DNA of 64,000 nucleotides, taken from NCBI GenBank assembly GCA_027972325.1, contig JAPMOS010000140.1:30531-94530 (forward strand), in the 5' to 3' direction. Positions 22,301 to 62,560 of the stretch are shown piece after piece (the stretch's first letter is position 1; each line of letters starts with the position of its first letter). Origin of the DNA: Paratrimastix pyriformis. Taxonomy: Eukaryota > Preaxostyla > Paratrimastigidae. A program made the position numbers and the translations under genes. Below the pieces are notes generated by a model, which saw nothing but the letters and a program-made list of their open reading frames with translations, did no database searches and had not been told where the DNA came from.

Positions 22301-25300
22301 CACATCCCATCACATCCCCGCTCACATCCCATCACATCCCCGCTCACATCCCATCCCGTCCCCGCTCACATCCCATCACATCCCCATCACATCCCATCCC
22401 GTCCCCGCTCACATCCCATCACATCCCCGCTCACATCCCATCACATCCCCATCACATCCCATCACATCCCCGCTCACATCCCATCACATCCCCGCTCACA
22501 TCCCATCACATCCCCATCACATCCCATCACATCCCCGCTCACATCCCATCACATCCCCGCTCACATCCCATCACATCCCCATCACATCCCATCACATCCC
22601 CGCTCACATCCCATCACATCCCCGCTCACATCCCATCACATCCCCGCTCACATCCCATCACATCCCCATCACATCCCATCACATCCCGCTCACATCCCAT
22701 CACATCCCCGCTCATCCCATCACATCCCCATCACATCCCATCACATCCCCGCTCACATCCCATCACATCCCCGCTCACATCCCATCCCGTCCCCGCTCAC
22801 ATCCCATCACATCCCCATCATCCCATCCCGTCCCCGCTCACATCCCATCACATCCCCGCTCACATCCCATCACATCCCCATCACATCCCATCACATCCCC
22901 GCTCACATCCCATCACATCCCCGCTCACATCCCATCACATCCCCATCACATCCCATCACATCCCCGCTCACATCCCATCACATCCCCGCTCACATCCCAT
23001 CACATCCCCGCTCACATCCCATCACATCCCCATCACATCCCATCGCTCACATCCATCACATCCCCGCTCACATCCCATCACATCCCCATCACATCCCATC
23101 CACATCCCATCGTCCATCACGTCCCCGCTCGTCCATCCACGTCCCATCACGTCCATCCTCGCTCACGTCCATCCGTCCCGCTCGTCCATCCATCCCGCTC
23201 ATCCCATCCGCATCCCCATCGTCCATCATCCCGCTCGTCCATCACGTCCCTCGTCCCATCACATCCCCATCACATCCATCCATCCTCGTCCCATCCACAT
23301 CCCGCTCACATCCATCCACATCCCCGCTCATCCATCACATCGCTCATCCATCGTCCCCGCTCATCCCATCACATCCCCGCTCACATCCATCACATCCATC
23401 ACATCCATCCGTCCCCATCACGTCCATCGCCCGCTCATCCCATCACATCCCCATCACATCCCATCACATCCCCGCTCACATCCCATCACATCCCGCTCAT
23501 CCCATCACATCCCCATCATCCCATCACATCCCCGCTCATCCCATCACATCCCCGCTCACATCCCATCACATCCCCATCACATCCCATCACATCCCCATCA
23601 CATCCCATCACATCCCCGCTCACATCCCATCACATCCCCATCATCCCATCATCCCATCACATCCCATCACATCCCCGCTCATCCCATCACATCCCCGCTC
23701 ATCCCATCACATCCCCGCTCACATCCCATCACATCCCCATCACATCCCATCACATCCCCGCTCACATCCCATCACATCCCCGCCCACATCCCATCACATC
23801 CCCGCTCACATCCCATCACATCCCCATCACATCCCATCACATCCCCATCACATCCCATCACATCCCCGCTCACATCCCATCACATCCCCGCTCACATCCC
23901 ATCCCGTCCCCGCTCACATCCCATCCCGTCCCCGCTCACATCCCATCCCGTCCCCGCTCACATCCCATCCCGTCCCCGCTCACATCCCATCCCGCACTGC
24001 CGGCCTTCACTCACCACCTCGGGTCGCACCACCCCTGCAAGCTTCATCTCCTCACATCATCTCCGCTCTCCACCATCCCCATGCCCCATGCCCCATGCCC
24101 ATCCCCATCCCCGTCCCTGGGCAGTTCGGGCTGCACCACCCCACTGTGCGTGCGCTGCTCTTCTCGCTGCCCCGGGCCAACCAGACCGTCTTCAGGCCGC
24201 CCCTGCCGCTACCCGTTAGGGAGGTCCGTACTGCCCCCGTCCAACCCAACCCAACCCAACTGCCCTCCAAACATCGAGCCTCGGGGGGGAGGCGATGGGG
24301 GGAGGCGATGGGGGGAGGCGATGGGGGGAGGCGATGGGAGGGGTCGAGGGCGTGGCGGGGCGTGACGGAGCCCACCCTCATCGCGCTTCCCATCGGCTCG
24401 CTGCCTTGCGTCCTTCCACCTCCGGCCGCCCCTCCGCCAGCCCGCCAGCGCGCCCAGCGGGCACCCGTCCCGCATCGGGGGGGTCCTCATCCCACGGTCC
24501 GCCCCCAGCCCCCCCACATCGCACCAGCCCCGCCCCGCCCACAGACGCCCAGGGGCGCACCCACCATGCCGCCCCCGTTCTCATGCTCCATGCCGCTCCA
24601 TACTGCCCCGGTTCTCATGCCCCACGCGGCCGGCCGGGCTGGTGGGCCGTCACCGCAGGCTGCCCAACGGGGTGCCGCTGCTGCCGCTGGCTGTGGACGA
24701 GACCCTGGTGCTGCACCGGCTGGGGGCCATCAACCCACACCCGGCCTTCCACACCAAGGCCGCCATCTACCCGGTCGGCTACAAGGTCGCCACCCACACC
24801 CGCCCCCATGCCCCGCCCGCCGCCCAACGCCCTGGGCCTCCGTCCCTCCGTGGGCGAGGCGCGGTTGGGTGGCCGAGCTGACCCTTGGCGGGGACGGCGG
24901 CGCGGTGGGCACAGGCGCTGAAGCGGGCCCCCTCGGTGAGCAACCCCGCCCAGAACTGCGACTACCTCTGCGAGATCTTCGAGCGCGCCGGTCCGCCCGC
25001 CACCCCGCACCGCCGCCCGCACCGCCACCCCGCACCGCCGCCAGCTGTTGCTGCTGCAGCCCGTCCGGGCACAACCTCCTGCCTTTCACAGTCGCTCACC
25101 CCCACCACCTACCCCCCCCCCCCCCCCCCCCCCCCCCCCATCTGCACCGCCTGGCCCCCCCGGCGACCCATCTGCGGGGCCCTCAGGGAAGCCGCTCTTC
25201 AGGGTGACCTGCCAGGAGGAGCCCATCCTCATGCAGGAGGCCGACACGCCCGCACTGTCCGCCGCCACCGACCCCACCGACCCCCCCTCGCATCCACACC

Positions 25301-28300
25301 CGGCGTCCCCTCCACAGCCACAGCCACAGCCACAGCCACAGCCACCCCAAGCTCCGCCCGCCCGACCGTCTTGCCAGTGTGCCGGCCGACCACGGGGCGG
25401 AGCTGACCAGGGGCGGAGCTGACCAAGGGTGTGGGTTGGGCGGGGGCTCCTTGGGCGGGCGGGGGGCTGCTGGCGTCTGCAGTGCGTGGCGCCAGCTGCG
25501 GCAGGTGCTGGTCGAGACGCAGGCCCAGGTGCGCGGGACCCGCTCCCAGACGAGCGGCGACTGGGCGGACATGTTCGGCCTCGCCTCGCCCGTCGTCCTG
25601 CGCCTCATCGAGGAACTCCCAGCCGCCGCGGCCTGCGGGGGCTACCTCGGGTCCGCATACACGCCCCACACACACACACACCCGCCCAGCCCCAGCCCCA
25701 GCCCCCCAGCCCCAGCCCCGGCCCCCGCGCTGCCCTGGGAGAGCATTGATGACGATGGCTGACGGGGTGACTTCCTGGGGGGTGGGCATCGGGGTGGGGG
25801 TGTGCGCCAATGGGCTGCCGCCACCCGGCCGCCACGCAGCTTCCCCAGCGCCCCCGCCGCCCCTGCGAGTGGCACGGCGGCCTCCCCGCCCCAGCCCGCC
25901 GCCCCGGGTGCCGCCGGGTCGCCCCCCACAGCAACGGCAGCCGCGGCCGCTCCGAGCGGCGCCGGGGCCCCGGGCAGCGAGGCCGTCCCGACCGGGGGTC
26001 GGGCCACACCCGCCAAGCGTGGCCGCGGGGCCGCCGACCGGAAGGCCGCCGCGAGCCCGTCCCCGAGCACATCCCCCCCCAGCAGCCCCGACCGGGCCAC
26101 CGCCAGCGGCCGGGCAACCCGCAAACGGGGCCGCGCCCCCCCCGCCGTGCCCGCCAAGGACAAGGACCGGGAGAAGGAGAAGGAGAAGGAGAAGGAGAAG
26201 AAGAGCCACAAGAAGAAGATCGTCGCCCCCGCCCAGGCCCCCCACGCGCCCCCGGGGGCCTCCCACCACAAGGCCGCCCGCCCCGGGAAGGGTCCGCCGC
26301 CACGCCATGCCCCTCCCCCGGGTCCCTCATGACCCCGTCAAGCCCTCCCCGCCCTGGGTCAACCCCGGCCGCTGCTTCCCCACCGCCTCCACTGCCTCCC
26401 ATTGGTCCCCGCCCTCGCCCGTCCCTCGCGGGGCTGCCCTCACCCCCCCCCCCCCCCCCCCCCCCCCCGTGCCTCCCCATTATTACCCATTATTGACCGA
26501 TGATTCCCGGCCGCTGCCTGGTGTGGCTGCTGTGCAGGGGCCGGGGCCGAGAGCGGCAGCGAGAGCGGCAGCGGTGCGGGCGGGGCCAGCAGCAGCAGCG
26601 GTGCCGAGCCGTCGGATGGCGAGGGCGAGGGCGGCCCGGCCAGCAGCGCCGGGGGCAGCAGCAGCAGCGAGGTGCTCAGCAGCAGCTCCGACAGCGACGC
26701 CTACTGCCCCTCGGACGCATTCTACGACGAGCTCGACGACGGCTGCTGCCCCGCCCAGACCCCCGCCGGGGCCCCCTGGAGCGCGGCCCCCAGCCGGGCC
26801 GCCGAGCAGAGCGCATTCATGCAGCGCATCGACGCCGGTCCGCCCCGCCCCGCCCCGTCCGCCTCTTCCTGCTCCCCCCCACCGGCAACCCCGGGCACAG
26901 GCCGGGACCCCCGAGCCGGTGCGGTGCGCTCCTGGGCGAGACGCGGGGGGCCGCCCGGCGCTCGGTCCTCGGTCCCAACCGGGTCTCGGGGCCTTCTTTC
27001 TTGGGGCGGTGCTGCCTGTGTCCTGTGCAGGGCTGCTGCTGCTGGGCTCGGTCTCATCCGGGTCCTTTCTTGGGGCGGCGGGGGCGGCGGTGGTGCCTGT
27101 GTGTCCTGGGCAGGGCTGCTGCTGCTGGGCTCGGCGGCGGGCGAGGCCGAGCGGCTGACGGCCCTGGAGGCGCTCATCGCCCGGGCCCAGCACCACCTGA
27201 CCCACCCGCTCCTGTGCGCCCCGCCCCACATGCTGCCCCCGGGCTGCTTCGACCCGGCCGACATGGCCGCCCCGGCCGCCCCGGCTGCTCCGTCCCAGCC
27301 GGCAGCACCGGCAGCGCCCGCCTCGCCGAGCGCTGACCAGCCGCCGGCCCTGCCCGCGGCACCGCCCACCCCCGCCGTCACCGAGGCCCAGGCCCCGCCA
27401 CCCCCGGGGGGGGCCACCCCGCCGCCTGCCTCGGCACGGGCCGCCCCCATGGAAATCGAGGCTCCCGCCGGGCCCACCGGCCCGGCCACCCCTGCCGCGG
27501 CCCCGAGCGAAGGGCCGGCCCCATCCCTGGCGGAGGCGCCCCAGCCGGCCGCGGCGCCGGCCCTGGTGGGGGCGGCCTCGGCGCCGGCCCCCGAGGCCAA
27601 ACAGCCCGGCGCCACGCCCCGGTCGGCCCGCTCGGCGGGAGCCGTCGGCACCCCCCAGAAGCCCGCCGCCCAGCTGACGGGGCCGGCATCGCACACCCGC
27701 AGCGGCGGCCGGGCGGCGGCCCCGAGCCCCGCGCCCGCCAAGGGGCAGACCCCCGGCCCGGGCAAGGAGAAGGACAAGGACCGGGACCTCGAAGGCGCCA
27801 CCAAGCGGCATCACCATCACCACCAGCACCACCAGCACCACCCCCACCGGCGCTGTCGGCAGGCGCGGGGCCCCTCGGCCCAGGCCCGGGCCCTGTCGGC
27901 CTACCTGGCGGAGGCCATCTTCCACCAGTGCGGCGAGCCGACCGGCCCCACCCCGGCCCCGGACCCGACCCTGGGCTTCCCCCGAGAGGCCCAGCACAGC
28001 GAGGGCACCTGCGGGGCCGCCTGCCCCCGGTGCGGGCGCCCCTGCAGCCGGTACGGGGTCCTCGACCAGCTGGCCGTCCTGCAGGCCCAGTCGGCCCGCG
28101 CCCTCGAGTGCATCCCCGCCGCCCCGGCCGCCCAGCAGCAGCAGGGGGCCCCCGGGGGGGCGGCCGCGGCGGTGCGGGTGCTGTGCCCGTCGATCCACGT
28201 GGGGATGCCGGTGCGCCACTACGACCAGGCCCTGCTCTCGCTGCTCGACCTGACCCGCATCCTGACCGACGAGCTGGCCGCCCAGCGGGCCGCCATCGCC

Positions 28301-29357
28301 GACCTCCAGCGGGCCCTCGCCAGCCAGCGCCCCGTCGGGCCCGCGCCCAGCCCCGCTGCGGCCCCGCAGGCCCCGCAGGCGCAGGCCCCGCAGGCCCCGC
28401 AGGAGCCGAGCGGCGTGGATGCCCGCCATGGCCAACAACAGCCCCCAGCCGCCCACCCGGCCCCCGCGGGGGCAGCGGCGACGTGCAGCTCGGAGCCGAC
28501 CCGCCCCGTGGCCACCCGCCCGGTCCGTCGCCCTTGCCCGCCACACGCCATTGCCCGCCATTGCGCCAGGGGGGCCGGCTGGACGACGGGGTGTTGGTGG
28601 GGGCATGCCGGGCAACAGGGGCCGGGAGACGGAGGGGGGCGGGCTGGGTGGCGGGTGGCGGCGGAGGGGACGGGATGGGACGACGGGATGGCGCTGATCT
28701 GCCACCGCGCCGCCGATCCGCGCCCGTCCGCCAGGTTCCGGGCTGGGCCACCCGGCCGGGCGGGGGCCCCTGGTGCCGGCAGCCGTGCAAGGCCACCGCC
28801 CAGGCGATGCCCTCGGCCCACGCGGCCTTCGGGGTGGGCCCCCGGGGCGACGGGAGCGAGGCCGATGAGCCCGAGAGCGCCCCCATCCCCCAGGCCATCC
28901 GGGACAAGGCCAAGATGCCCTCCGAGAAGGTCCGCCGCCCGACCTCCTGCGGTCGCTGCCCTGGGCATGGGGCAGGCCCCGAATGGAGGCGATGGGTGCA
29001 TCGCGGTGCTGGCTACTGCACTCCTCCCTATGCCCGCCTGACGGCTCCGTCCGGTTGCTGGTCTCCCGCTCCCATGGGCAGCACAAGAACCACTGCCACT
29101 ACTGCCACCGGACGGGCCAGCTGCTGCTGTGTGACTACTGCCCGCGGGTCTTCCACCTGCACTGCCTGCGGCCGCCCCTGTCCCGGATCCCCACCGAGGA
29201 GTGGGCCTGCCCCGTCTGCCTGGCCGAGGCCCGGCCCCCGCCCCGGCCCCGGCCCCGGCCCCGGCCCCGGCCCCCGCCTCGGGGCACGCGCCCCCACGAA
29301 CGGCACTCGCCGGGAGCGCCTCCACTGCCCTGGCTGCCCCCCCGGTGCCCGTTTTGA
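19362..29357 (+). CDS. Chromatin protein with two FYRN-FYRC modules and a PHD finger
   Basis: Likely a nuclear chromatin reader or scaffold. FYRN and FYRC halves form one fold in trithorax/MLL proteins and TBRG1. Exons 19362-19601, 20105-20208, 20540-20655, 20846-20937 and 24125-24223 join in phase. Module 1: GEVVLKPGFHSPLYLYPVGY (FYRN), then ATCNQAWSQILKR and FGLHHPTVRALL (FYRC). Module 2: LGAINPHPAFHTKAAIYPVGYK and CDYLCEIF (FYRN, about 24665-24990), then AWRQLRQVL and DWADMFGLASPVVLRLIEEL (FYRC, about 25480-25630). Next come a Lys/Arg-rich segment with a KEKEKEK run (about 26030-26230), a Ser-rich acidic stretch (26540-26840), a Cys knuckle CGAACPRCGRPC (about 28011) and a C4HC3 PHD finger (about 29080-29225: NHCHYCHRTGQLLLCDYC, then FHLHC, then WACPVC). 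No SET domain is present. One exon near 24230-24650 is unresolved, and the 3' end could instead run to 29659 in another frame. Confidence 0.82.
20218..20310 (+). repeat. CACGGCA heptamer array
   Basis: About 10 to 13 copies of a 7-bp unit (CACGGCA) with some CACAGCA variants, at the start of the intron between the two FYRN-1 exons. The reverse complement of the same heptamer forms another array at 34511-34606. Confidence 0.85.
20340..20475 (+). repeat. CAGTTATCATCATC-type repeat
   Basis: Tandem units of about 15 bases built from CAGTTATCA and TCATC or GCATC follow the heptamer array in the same intron. Confidence 0.7.
20938..24124 (+). repeat. 3.19-kb intron composed of a CATCCC minisatellite
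   Basis: Donor GTCCGCC at 20938 and acceptor CTGGGCAG ending at 24124 bound one intron that splits FYRC-1 in phase 0. From about 20945 to 23995 it is a minisatellite with two unit types. One is 22 bp and contains CCGCTCACAT; the other is 21 bp and contains CCCATCACAT. A third variant has CCCGTCCCC in place of CACATCCCC. Units are interspersed, and between about 23040 and 23440 the array is degenerate. There is no stop codon in any plus-strand frame, so ORFs of over 1000 codons cross it in all three frames; these are not genes. Confidence 0.9.
27000..27145 (+). repeat. Duplicated 3' splice site and exon start (FYR-PHD gene)
   Basis: The block CTTTCTTGGGGCGG, then GTGCCTGTG, then a CAG acceptor followed by GGCTGCTGCTGCTGGGCTCGG, is present twice, 83 bases apart. 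Acceptors end at 27030 and 27113. The second joins the upstream exon in phase (GLLLLGSAAGEAERL). The first would shift the frame. Confidence 0.65.
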
Positions 29358-29995
29358 AGGATACCCCGCTCCCCCACCCGGCCGCCGCTCGGGGCGCCGC
29401 GTGCCCGACCACGGCCACGGCCACCGCCGCGGCCACAGCCACCACGGCCCCCCCGAGCGGCTTGGCGACACCTCCCAATCCCCCGCCCCCTGCCCTCCCG
29501 CGCGGGGTGGCACGTCCTCCCACAGCTGGAACGGCCAGTGAGCGGGGCGCGTCCGCGACCCGCCGGTTGCCATCACCCCCGCGCGCCTCCCCTCCCCCAC
29601 CAACATCAGTGATGACATCCGCACCACCACTCCCTTCACCAAGTCCAGCCAAAAGATGATGTCCGATGTGTTAACAAGAGGATGATCCCCAGTTCTTGGA
29701 GTTCGCAGTAAGTTGTTTTTGTGGACCTTGACGGATCTTCAACAGTTTTTTTTGTTTTTTTGCGAGTTTGATGGTCTGGGTTGCGAATGCATGGTAGTAA
29801 AGAGAGGAAACCAAAAGAATGTTGAGAAACCGAGCTCAAACCCGAACGAAACCGAGCAAAACAAACCGAAGACGAGGAGTGCGATGAGTGACTATCCCCC
29901 TGGAGAACTCCGATTCTAGCGCGGTTTAGGGCTTTGGAAGTGCGTTTGCTCGTTTTTCTATGTTGAACTTGATTTACGATCCCCTTCCTCGATAG
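29358..29995. other. Intergenic region or 3' tail of the FYR-PHD gene
   Basis: The first 300 bases remain GC-rich and open in one plus frame up to 29659, so part may be coding if the terminal exon differs. From about 29650 the sequence becomes A/T-richer with a T-rich run (29738-29762), fitting the 3' flank and the promoter of the ribosomal protein gene. TTCCTCGATAG precedes the eL19 ATG and could be a 3' splice site of a 5'-UTR intron. Confidence 0.45.
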
Positions 29996-30683
29996 ATGGT
30001 TTCCACTAAGCTTCAGAAGCGTCTCGCGGCCTCCGTCCTTAAGTGCGGTGAGCGCCGCATTTGGCTGGACCCCTCTGAGGCCCAGGAGATTTCCATGGCG
30101 AACTCCCGTCCGTTCGCTTAATTCTCTCATGGTTGATTTTATCGGTCTTTATTATGTTACCTTCAGGCCTCAATGTTCGCAAGCTCGTGAAGGACGGTCT
30201 CATTATCAAGAAGCCCGTCGCCGTTCGTTCCCGCTCTCGCACTCGCGCCCGCCTTGAGGCCAAGAAGGGCGGCAACCACACTGGCTTCGGTAAGCGCCAC
30301 GGTACCATTGAGGCCCGTCTCAAGTCCAAGATTCTGTGGATGCGGCGCATGCGCGTTCTCCGTCGTCTTCTCCGCAAGTACCGTGAGCAGAAGAAGCTTG
30401 ACAACCACCTGTCTGTGTTCATTCAGCACCACATTCCCATCTCAATTTCATCTCCAGTTACCGCGAGCTGTACATGAAGGTGAAGGGTAACGTCTTCAAG
30501 AACAAGCGTGTTATGATGGAGTACATCCACAGCTCTCGCGCTAAGGAGACCAAGGAGAAGCAAATTCAGGACCAGGCCGATGCCCTCCGTAGCCGCAACA
30601 AGGCCTGCAAGGAGAAGCGTATGGCCAAGCTTGCCTCCCGCATTTCTGGCGAGAAGGTTGAGGAGCCCGCCAAGAAGGATTAA
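29996..30683 (+). CDS. Large-subunit ribosomal protein eL19
   Basis: A component of the 60S ribosomal subunit that reaches across the subunit interface. Three exons close in phase: 29996-30107, 30167-30410 and 30458-30683, giving 193 residues, the usual size. Conserved blocks are [39 protein letters not shown], the basic [40 protein letters not shown] and [20 protein letters not shown], followed by a long charged C-terminal helix ending in KKD. The donors are GTCCGT and GTCTGT; introns are only 59 and 47 bases. Codon use here is less extremely GC-rich than in neighbours, as often seen for highly expressed genes. Confidence 0.97.
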
Positions 30684-31015
30684 ACCATCTGAAGAAGAAA
30701 GACCCGAGCCGCTTCTGATCTCACATTTATTTTCATGGGCGTTTTTGGGGTGGGAGAGGGAGGGGCAAAAAAAAGGTTCGGGGCTGTCGGTGAAAAGGAA
30801 GCTTTGTTTCCCCCCTCGACCTGAATTTTTTCCCTCATTTCTTTCTTCTCGACTTAGTTAGCACACGAGGCTGCATTAACACGAGACCGACTAACCAGCG
30901 GCCCCTTCTTTTCCGCTTGTGGCGTGATGAATTTTTTCAACACCACGAAGGCTTGCAACATTGCCAGATCAACCCTCCGGCGATACCGACGGAATACGAC
31001 AATCAACGACACTCC
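30684..31015. other. Intergenic region
   Basis: 332 bases between eL19 and the helicase fusion gene on the same strand. It contains an A-rich run at about 30765-30776 and T-rich stretches. The region just before 31016 stays open in the helicase frame from 30917, so the helicase start could lie slightly further upstream. Confidence 0.5.
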
Positions 31016-45473
<14,458 letters not shown>

Positions 45474-46063
45474 AATCACCTCCCGCCCGTGACCCGAGAA
45501 ATTGAGCCGGGCAACGTCGTTTTATTGTGAATGTTTTTAATCATCTTCTGTTAATATGCCGGTGAATCTTCATCATTGGTCATTGGACAAAAGGAAAGAG
45601 GCTCGTTTCAGGGGGCCAAATTTTCGAGTGTGCCGATCGAGCTCCTGCCGGTTATCATGGAGACTTCCGCAGTCCCACTCCATAGCTGTTGAGCCTCCCT
45701 TCGAAGATGATACCGGTGCCCGTGACGTGCACTGCAACTCCTGTCCGCACGGTCTCAATCACCTTTGGGGGGCCGACGCTTTCCAGCCCTTTCTGGAGGA
45801 CTGCCGATGCCCCAGCTGACCCGCTCGCGCGCCTGGCACCTGGACCCAATGACGGCCGACGTCGGTCTGACGGACGACCGGCCGCCTCGCACGCCAACAG
45901 TGTCTTTCCACCCACCCGCAATTTGCGCGTCTGCGTGTCTGACGCCAAAATATCGTCTGAGCCGAGAAGAAAGAAGCGCGCGGAGGAGAAGAAGCGCGCG
46001 GAGGGGAAAAGCCCCAAAGGCCGATGAGGCAACTGCCCGGCGCTTACATGGGCATCATGGGGC
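45474..46063. other. Intergenic region between convergent genes
   Basis: 590 bases between the helicase stop and the stop of the minus-strand EF-hand-like gene, so it carries two 3' flanks. Composition is mixed, with A/T-rich segments at 45510-45600. An A/G-rich stretch near 45965-46015 has two AAGAAGCGCGCGGAGG-like copies. I see no gene. Confidence 0.5.
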
Positions 46064-47358
46064 CTAGCGGAGAGAAATCGGGAAAAAAAGCGGTTGCCGC
46101 TCTGGTGGGACCACAATCGTGCTCGACAGACTCATGTTGATCTGCATCTGAGGCATCCCGCCGCCCATCATCGGGTTGCCGCCCATCATCTGATTGCCGC
46201 CCATCATCGGGTTGCCGCCGCCCATGCCGCCCATCATCGGGTTGCCGCCCATCATCATCCGCTGCTGCTGCTGGGTCTGAACGAAGCGGAGGATGCCGTT
46301 GACGAACTCCATCTCGGTGATGCGCTGGTCGGCACCGGCTAATCAGGGGGGGGGGGGGGGGGGGGGGAGGCATGATCAACAACCTGAGGGGGAGGCGCAT
46401 GATGATGGCGGCGGACCGATCTGGACGATGAGCTGCTGGGCCGTGACCGGGTCGACCTGCAGGCCGCACATGGCGCAGGCCTGCTGGACCTCCCCGACCT
46501 GGAGCATCCCATCGGCGCAGGCCTGGCCGAAGAACATCTTCAGCTGCATCTGAGCGGGGGTCAGCCCGCTGCCCATCATCGGCTGGCCGTACATGGTGGG
46601 GAGCTGGTTGGGCATGGACATGGGCGACATGTTGGGCATGGTGGACATGGTCATCATGGCGAACTTGCGCTCGGCGACAAAGTCCAGCACGCCGCGCACG
46701 AACTCCCGCTCGGTGACGCGCTGGTCGCGACCAGCGATGCGAACCAGAACTTGCTGGGCAGTGGGCAGATCTGGAACCGAATGAATGGCCAGAGAGGATA
46801 AGGTTGAAGGAGACAAAGCAGGAGCAGACCGATCGAGATGCCGAACATGCCAAGGACCTGCTGGATCTCGGCAAGTTGCAGCATGCCATCGGAGCAAGCG
46901 CGCTGGAAGAAGGAGCGGAGTTGAGGGCCAAGGTTATCCTCCGCAAAGCGGGCTGTTGTCCAAAAAAGGGGTGGCAATGATCAGATGCGAAAACCGACAA
47001 TTGAAGAGACAGACCGAGACCAGCAGCGAACTCGTGCTCAGTGAGTCGGCGGTCGGGACCAGCAAGCTTAACCAGAAGATTGGAGGCAGAGTTCGGGTCG
47101 ATACTCACTATAGAACAGCGTGTGAATCGTCGCGCAAAAAGGAAATAGAAACTGACTGCCACAGATGCTGCACGCCTGCACGATTTCTTGAACTTGGACA
47201 CAGCCGTCACCGGCAGCCTAAAAAACGGCACCGGTTTTGGGAAAAAGGGATGGCACTACTTTTCAGAAGACCTTACGGTAGAACTGCTTAAGAACTGTCG
47301 AAAAAGGCACAGTCAGCGACCAAATTCACCGATAAAAAAAGAACGGACCTTCCTGCAT
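46064..47358 (-). CDS. EF-hand-like repeat protein with degenerate loops and Met-Gly-rich tail (308 aa)
   Basis: Seven exons close in phase on the minus strand: 47358-47349, 47294-47272, 47217-47163, 47107-47021, 46952-46830, 46770-46417 and 46338-46064. The protein has three repeats of one two-part pattern. The first half reads like an EF-hand with a shortened loop (RKAAGDGCVQVQEIVQAC; QRACSDGMLQLAEIQQVL; GQACADGMLQVGEVQQAC). The second half reads LLVKLAGPDRRLTEHEFA, VLVRIAGRDQRVTEREFV or QRITEMEFVNGI. The D-x-D-x-D calcium ligands are missing, so calcium binding is doubtful (inference). Between repeats 2 and 3 and after repeat 3 are Met/Gly/Pro/Asn-rich linkers with MMGGNP units. It resembles penta-EF-hand-type proteins loosely, but I would not assign a family. 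All donors fit the local pattern (GTCCGT, GTCTTC, GTGGCA, GTCTCG, GTCTGC, GTCCGC). It faces the coiled-coil gene across a very short gap. Confidence 0.78.
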
Positions 47359-47484
47359 TCTGAAGTGATCACACGGGGTGGAACTGGCTCGCCTCGCTTC
47401 GAATTTGTAAATTAATCCCCTGCAGGACCCAGCTGCTGACTCACAATTGACGCCCCTCCAACAGGTCAGTAATGTTCGTCGTCG
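47359..47484. promoter_or_regulatory. Short divergent intergenic region, probable shared promoter
   Basis: About 125 to 250 bases separate the minus-strand EF-hand-like ATG (47358) from the first plausible plus-strand ATG of the coiled-coil gene (47472 to 47612). The spacing leaves room for only one compact promoter region. No specific box is identifiable. That it is a promoter is inferred from position only. Confidence 0.35.
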
Positions 47485-62322
<14,838 letters not shown>

Positions 62323-62470
62323 TCCTTCGGACTTCGGATTGGCGGCTGGGTCGTCATGTTTTTTCCAATTGGAGATGCTGACGAGAACCGTGGGTAGTAC
62401 AGGTGGAGAAACGCACTTTTTGGCACCCGAAGGACCGAGGTTCGAATCCAGCCAAGGGGGAAGGAGGGGG

Positions 62471-62560
62471 TTGAGGGTGAGCGGGTTGAGGGTGAGCGGG
62501 TTGAGGGTGAGCGGGTTGAGGGTGAGCGGGTTGAGGGTGAGCGGGTTGAGGGTGAGCGGG
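62471..62560 (+). repeat. 15-bp subtelomeric satellite, six copies
   Basis: Six perfect head-to-tail copies of TTGAGGGTGAGCGGG. They begin 149 bases after the stop codon of the coiled-coil gene. The first eight bases match the 17-bp satellite that follows. Confidence 0.95.

Noticed and set aside
19831-25207. Very long ORFs (1150 to 1707 codons) rich in His, Pro, Ser and Ile across 20.9-24.0 kb
   Set aside because: They arise because the CATCCC minisatellite has no stop in any plus frame. The array lies inside a phase-consistent intron of the FYR-PHD gene.
62400-62460. tRNA-like T-loop/B-box word GGTTCGAATCC
   Set aside because: The flanking bases do not form a 5-bp T stem, and no matching acceptor, D or anticodon arm is visible upstream.
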